Assembly (NCBI RefSeq): GCF_001921865.1
Contig: NZ_MSCT01000005.1
Location: 189,001 to 253,000, forward strand
DNA length: 64,000 nt
Source: Pseudomonas chlororaphis
GTDB taxonomy: Bacteria > Pseudomonadota > Gammaproteobacteria > Pseudomonadales > Pseudomonadaceae
Direction of reading: 5' to 3'
How positions within the stretch are numbered: the first letter of the stretch is position 1; every line of letters begins with the position of its first letter. The notes beneath the pieces are model-generated. The model worked only from the letters and a program-made list of their open reading frames with translations, was not told the origin of the DNA and ran no database searches. The translations under genes were made by a program, and so were the position numbers. Of the stretch, positions 62,209 through 64,000 are shown piece after piece.

Positions 62209-63654
62209 TCAGCCTTCGAGTTTGCTCTTGAGCAGTTCGTTGACTTGCTGTGGGTTGGCCTTGCCTTTGGAGGCCTTCATCGCCTGGCCGACGAAGAAGC
62301 CGAACATCTTGCCGCGCTTGGCTTCATCGGCGGCGCGGTATTGCTCGACCTGTTCGGCGTTGGCCGCGAGCATTTCGTCCAGCACCGCGGAGATCGCACC
62401 GGTGTCGGTGACCTGCTTGAGGCCGCGCTTTTCGATGATCTCGTCGGCCTGGCCTTCGCCGTTGGCCATGGCTTCGAACACGGTCTTGGCGATCTTGCCG
62501 GAGATGGTGTTGTCCTTGATGCGCAGCAGCATGCCGCCCAGTTGTTCGGCCGAGACTGGCGCCGCGTCGATTTCCAGGCCCTGCTTGTTCAACAGGCTGC
62601 CCAGCTCGACCATGACCCAGTTGGCGGCGAGCTTGGCGTCGCCGGCGATCTTCACCACTTGCTCGAAGTAGTCCGCCTGCTCGCGGCTCGAAGCCAGCAC
62701 GCTGGCGTCGTAGACCGACAGGCCGAACTGCTCCTGGAAGCGCTCGCGTTTCTGCGGCGGCAACTCCGGCAGGGTGGCGCGTACCTGGTCGAGGAACGAG
62801 TCCTCGATGACCACGGGCAGCAGGTCCGGATCGGGGAAGTAACGGTAGTCGTTGGCTTCTTCCTTGCTGCGCATCGGACGGGTTTCGTCCTTGTTCGGGT
62901 CGTACAGGCGGGTTTGCTGGATGACCTTGCCGCCGTCCTCGATCAGCTCGATCTGACGCTGGATTTCCGAGTTGATGGCTTTTTCGATGAAGCGGAACGA
63001 GTTGACGTTCTTGATCTCGCAACGAGTGCCGAACTCAGCCTGGCCTTTGGGGCGGATCGAGACGTTGCAGTCGCAACGCAGGGAACCTTCGGCCATGTTG
63101 CCGTCGCAGATCCCCAGGTAACGTACCAACGCGTGGATCGACTTGACGTAGGCCACGGCTTCCTTGGCGCTGCGCATGTCCGGCTCGGAAACGATTTCCA
63201 GCAGCGGCGTGCCGGCGCGGTTCAGGTCGATGCCGCTGGCGCCGTTGAACTCCTCGTGCAGGCTCTTGCCGGCGTCTTCTTCCAGGTGTGCGCGGGTGAT
63301 GCCGACGCGTTTTACCGTGCCGTCTTCCAGCGGGATGTCCAGGTGGCCCTTGCCGACGATCGGCAGCTCCATCTGGCTGATCTGGTAGCCCTTGGGCAGG
63401 TCCGGGTAGAAGTAGTTCTTGCGGGCGAACACGTTGTGCTGGCCGATCTCGGCATCGATGGCCAGGCCGAACATGACCGCCATGCGCACCGCTTCCTGGT
63501 TCAGCACCGGCAGTACGCCGGGCATGCCCAGGTCGACCAGGCTGGCCTGGGTGTTGGGCTCGGCGCCGAAAGCGGTGGAGCTACCGGAGAAAATCTTCGA
63601 TTGGGTGGTGAGCTGGGTGTGAATCTCCAGCCCGATCACGACTTCCCATTGCAT
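62209..63654 (-). CDS. gatB: Aspartyl/glutamyl-tRNA amidotransferase subunit B
   Basis: A cytoplasmic subunit of GatCAB, 481 residues, which activates the misacylated Glu-tRNA(Gln) or Asp-tRNA(Asn) for amidation. The N-terminal signature [20 protein letters not shown], the [14 protein letters not shown] segment, [11 protein letters not shown] and the tRNA-binding YqeY-like tail ([21 protein letters not shown]) are all present. GAGGAG-type sequence lies before the ATG. It starts ten bases after gatA on the same strand. Confidence 0.97.
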   Translation of the reverse strand: MQWEVVIGLEIHTQLTTQSKIFSGSSTAFGAEPNTQASLVDLGMPGVLPVLNQEAVRMAVMFGLAIDAEIGQHNVFARKNYFYPDLPKGYQISQMELPIVGKGHLDIPLEDGTVKRVGITRAHLEEDAGKSLHEEFNGASGIDLNRAGTPLLEIVSEPDMRSAKEAVAYVKSIHALVRYLGICDGNMAEGSLRCDCNVSIRPKGQAEFGTRCEIKNVNSFRFIEKAINSEIQRQIELIEDGGKVIQQTRLYDPNKDETRPMRSKEEANDYRYFPDPDLLPVVIEDSFLDQVRATLPELPPQKRERFQEQFGLSVYDASVLASSREQADYFEQVVKIAGDAKLAANWVMVELGSLLNKQGLEIDAAPVSAEQLGGMLLRIKDNTISGKIAKTVFEAMANGEGQADEIIEKRGLKQVTDTGAISAVLDEMLAANAEQVEQYRAADEAKRGKMFGFFVGQAMKASKGKANPQQVNELLKSKLEG

Positions 63655-63664
63655 GTGTGTCTCC

Positions 63665-64000
63665 TCAGAAGCCGGTTGGGGTGCGGGTGTGCCAGTCAGT
63701 GTTCAACTGATACTGGTGCGCAACGTTGAGCAAGCGGCCTTCCTGGAAATACGGGGCGAGCAATTGCACGCCGACCGGCAAGCCGTCGACGAAACCTGCT
63801 GGCATGGACAAGCCTGGCAGGCCCGCGAGGTTGGCGGTGATGGTGTAGACGTCTTCCAGATACGCAGCGACCGGGTCGCTGCTCTTGTCGCCGATTTTCC
63901 AGGCCGGGTTCGGCGTGGTCGGGCCAAGGATGATGTCGACTTCATTAAAGGCAGCCATGAAGTCGTTCTTGATCAGGCGACGGATCTTCTGTGCCTTCAG
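63665..64000 (-). CDS. gatA: Aspartyl/glutamyl-tRNA amidotransferase subunit A, 3' part
   Basis: The last 111 codons of an amidase-signature subunit that supplies ammonia from glutamine to GatB; the gene runs off the right edge. The visible C-terminus contains [40 protein letters not shown] and [20 protein letters not shown], which are typical GatA. The catalytic Ser-Ser-Lys triad lies outside the window. Confidence 0.95.
   Translation of the reverse strand: MKAQKIRRLIKNDFMAAFNEVDIILGPTTPNPAWKIGDKSSDPVAAYLEDVYTITANLAGLPGLSMPAGFVDGLPVGVQLLAPYFQEGRLLNVAHQYQLNTDWHTRTPTGF

Overview
The window reads as ordinary chromosomal DNA of a Pseudomonas, most likely of the P. fluorescens group. The DNA is GC-rich, the intergenic spaces carry typical Pseudomonas REP palindromes (TGTAGGAGCGAGCTTGCTCGCGA and a TGTAGCCGCTGCCGAG type), and several gene blocks match orders I recall from P. 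aeruginosa: fruR-fruB-fruK-fruA; piuB-piuA-piuC-Sel1 gene-speC; dppA paralogues-opdP-dppA-dppBCDF with psdR; and the SIMPL gene beside roxS-roxR. I saw no tRNA or rRNA gene, CRISPR array, insertion sequence, integrase or prophage.

Layout. 0-9 kb: end of a chemoreceptor gene, tatD, the Cra/FruR repressor and the fructose PTS operon fruBKA with a Cra operator. 9-14 kb: a repeat-rich spacer with a cloverleaf-like palindrome, a TetR-controlled dehydrogenase/efflux operon and a Tat-exported PhoD-like protein. 14-22 kb: iron uptake genes piuB, piuA and piuC, a Sel1 protein, and ornithine decarboxylase speC with a leader holding a 35-codon upstream ORF and a terminator-like hairpin. 22-26 kb: an osmoprotectant-type ABC transporter. 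26-31 kb: a TpsA/filamentous-haemagglutinin-like protein with GLUG repeats and no visible TpsB partner. 31-33 kb: prfC and a small secreted acidic protein. 33-46 kb: the dipeptide locus (dppBCDF, three binding proteins, an OprD-type porin and a PsdR-like repressor), then a SIMPL-domain protein. 46-51 kb: the redox two-component pair roxSR, an SbmA/BacA-like ABC exporter and a FadR-type GntR regulator. 51-53 kb: a two-gene operon for a zinc-phospholipase-C-like protein behind a LexA box. 53-59 kb: a galactarate/glucarate operon (kdgD, semialdehyde dehydrogenase, MFS permease, garD). 59-64 kb: an AEC permease, a CMD-family protein, a CaCA-family exchanger, an RlpA lipoprotein, gatB and the 3' part of gatA.

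How the parts work together. Fructose enters through FruA with phosphate relayed by FruB, and FruK makes fructose-1,6-bisphosphate; Cra should release its operator when fructose 1-phosphate accumulates. GarD, KdgD and the semialdehyde dehydrogenase take galactarate to 2-oxoglutarate, probably under the nearby GntR regulator, because a near-identical operator lies before both the regulator gene and kdgD. OpdP, the binding proteins and DppBCDF form a dipeptide route from outer membrane to cytoplasm. PiuA, PiuB and PiuC handle ferric-siderophore uptake, iron release and an Fe(II)/2-oxoglutarate oxygenase step.

The strongest leads for undescribed biology are the speC leader, the LexA-box phospholipase operon with its 62-residue partner, the three-armed palindromic repeat at 9.2 kb, and an exchanger lacking both of the family's ion-binding glutamates.
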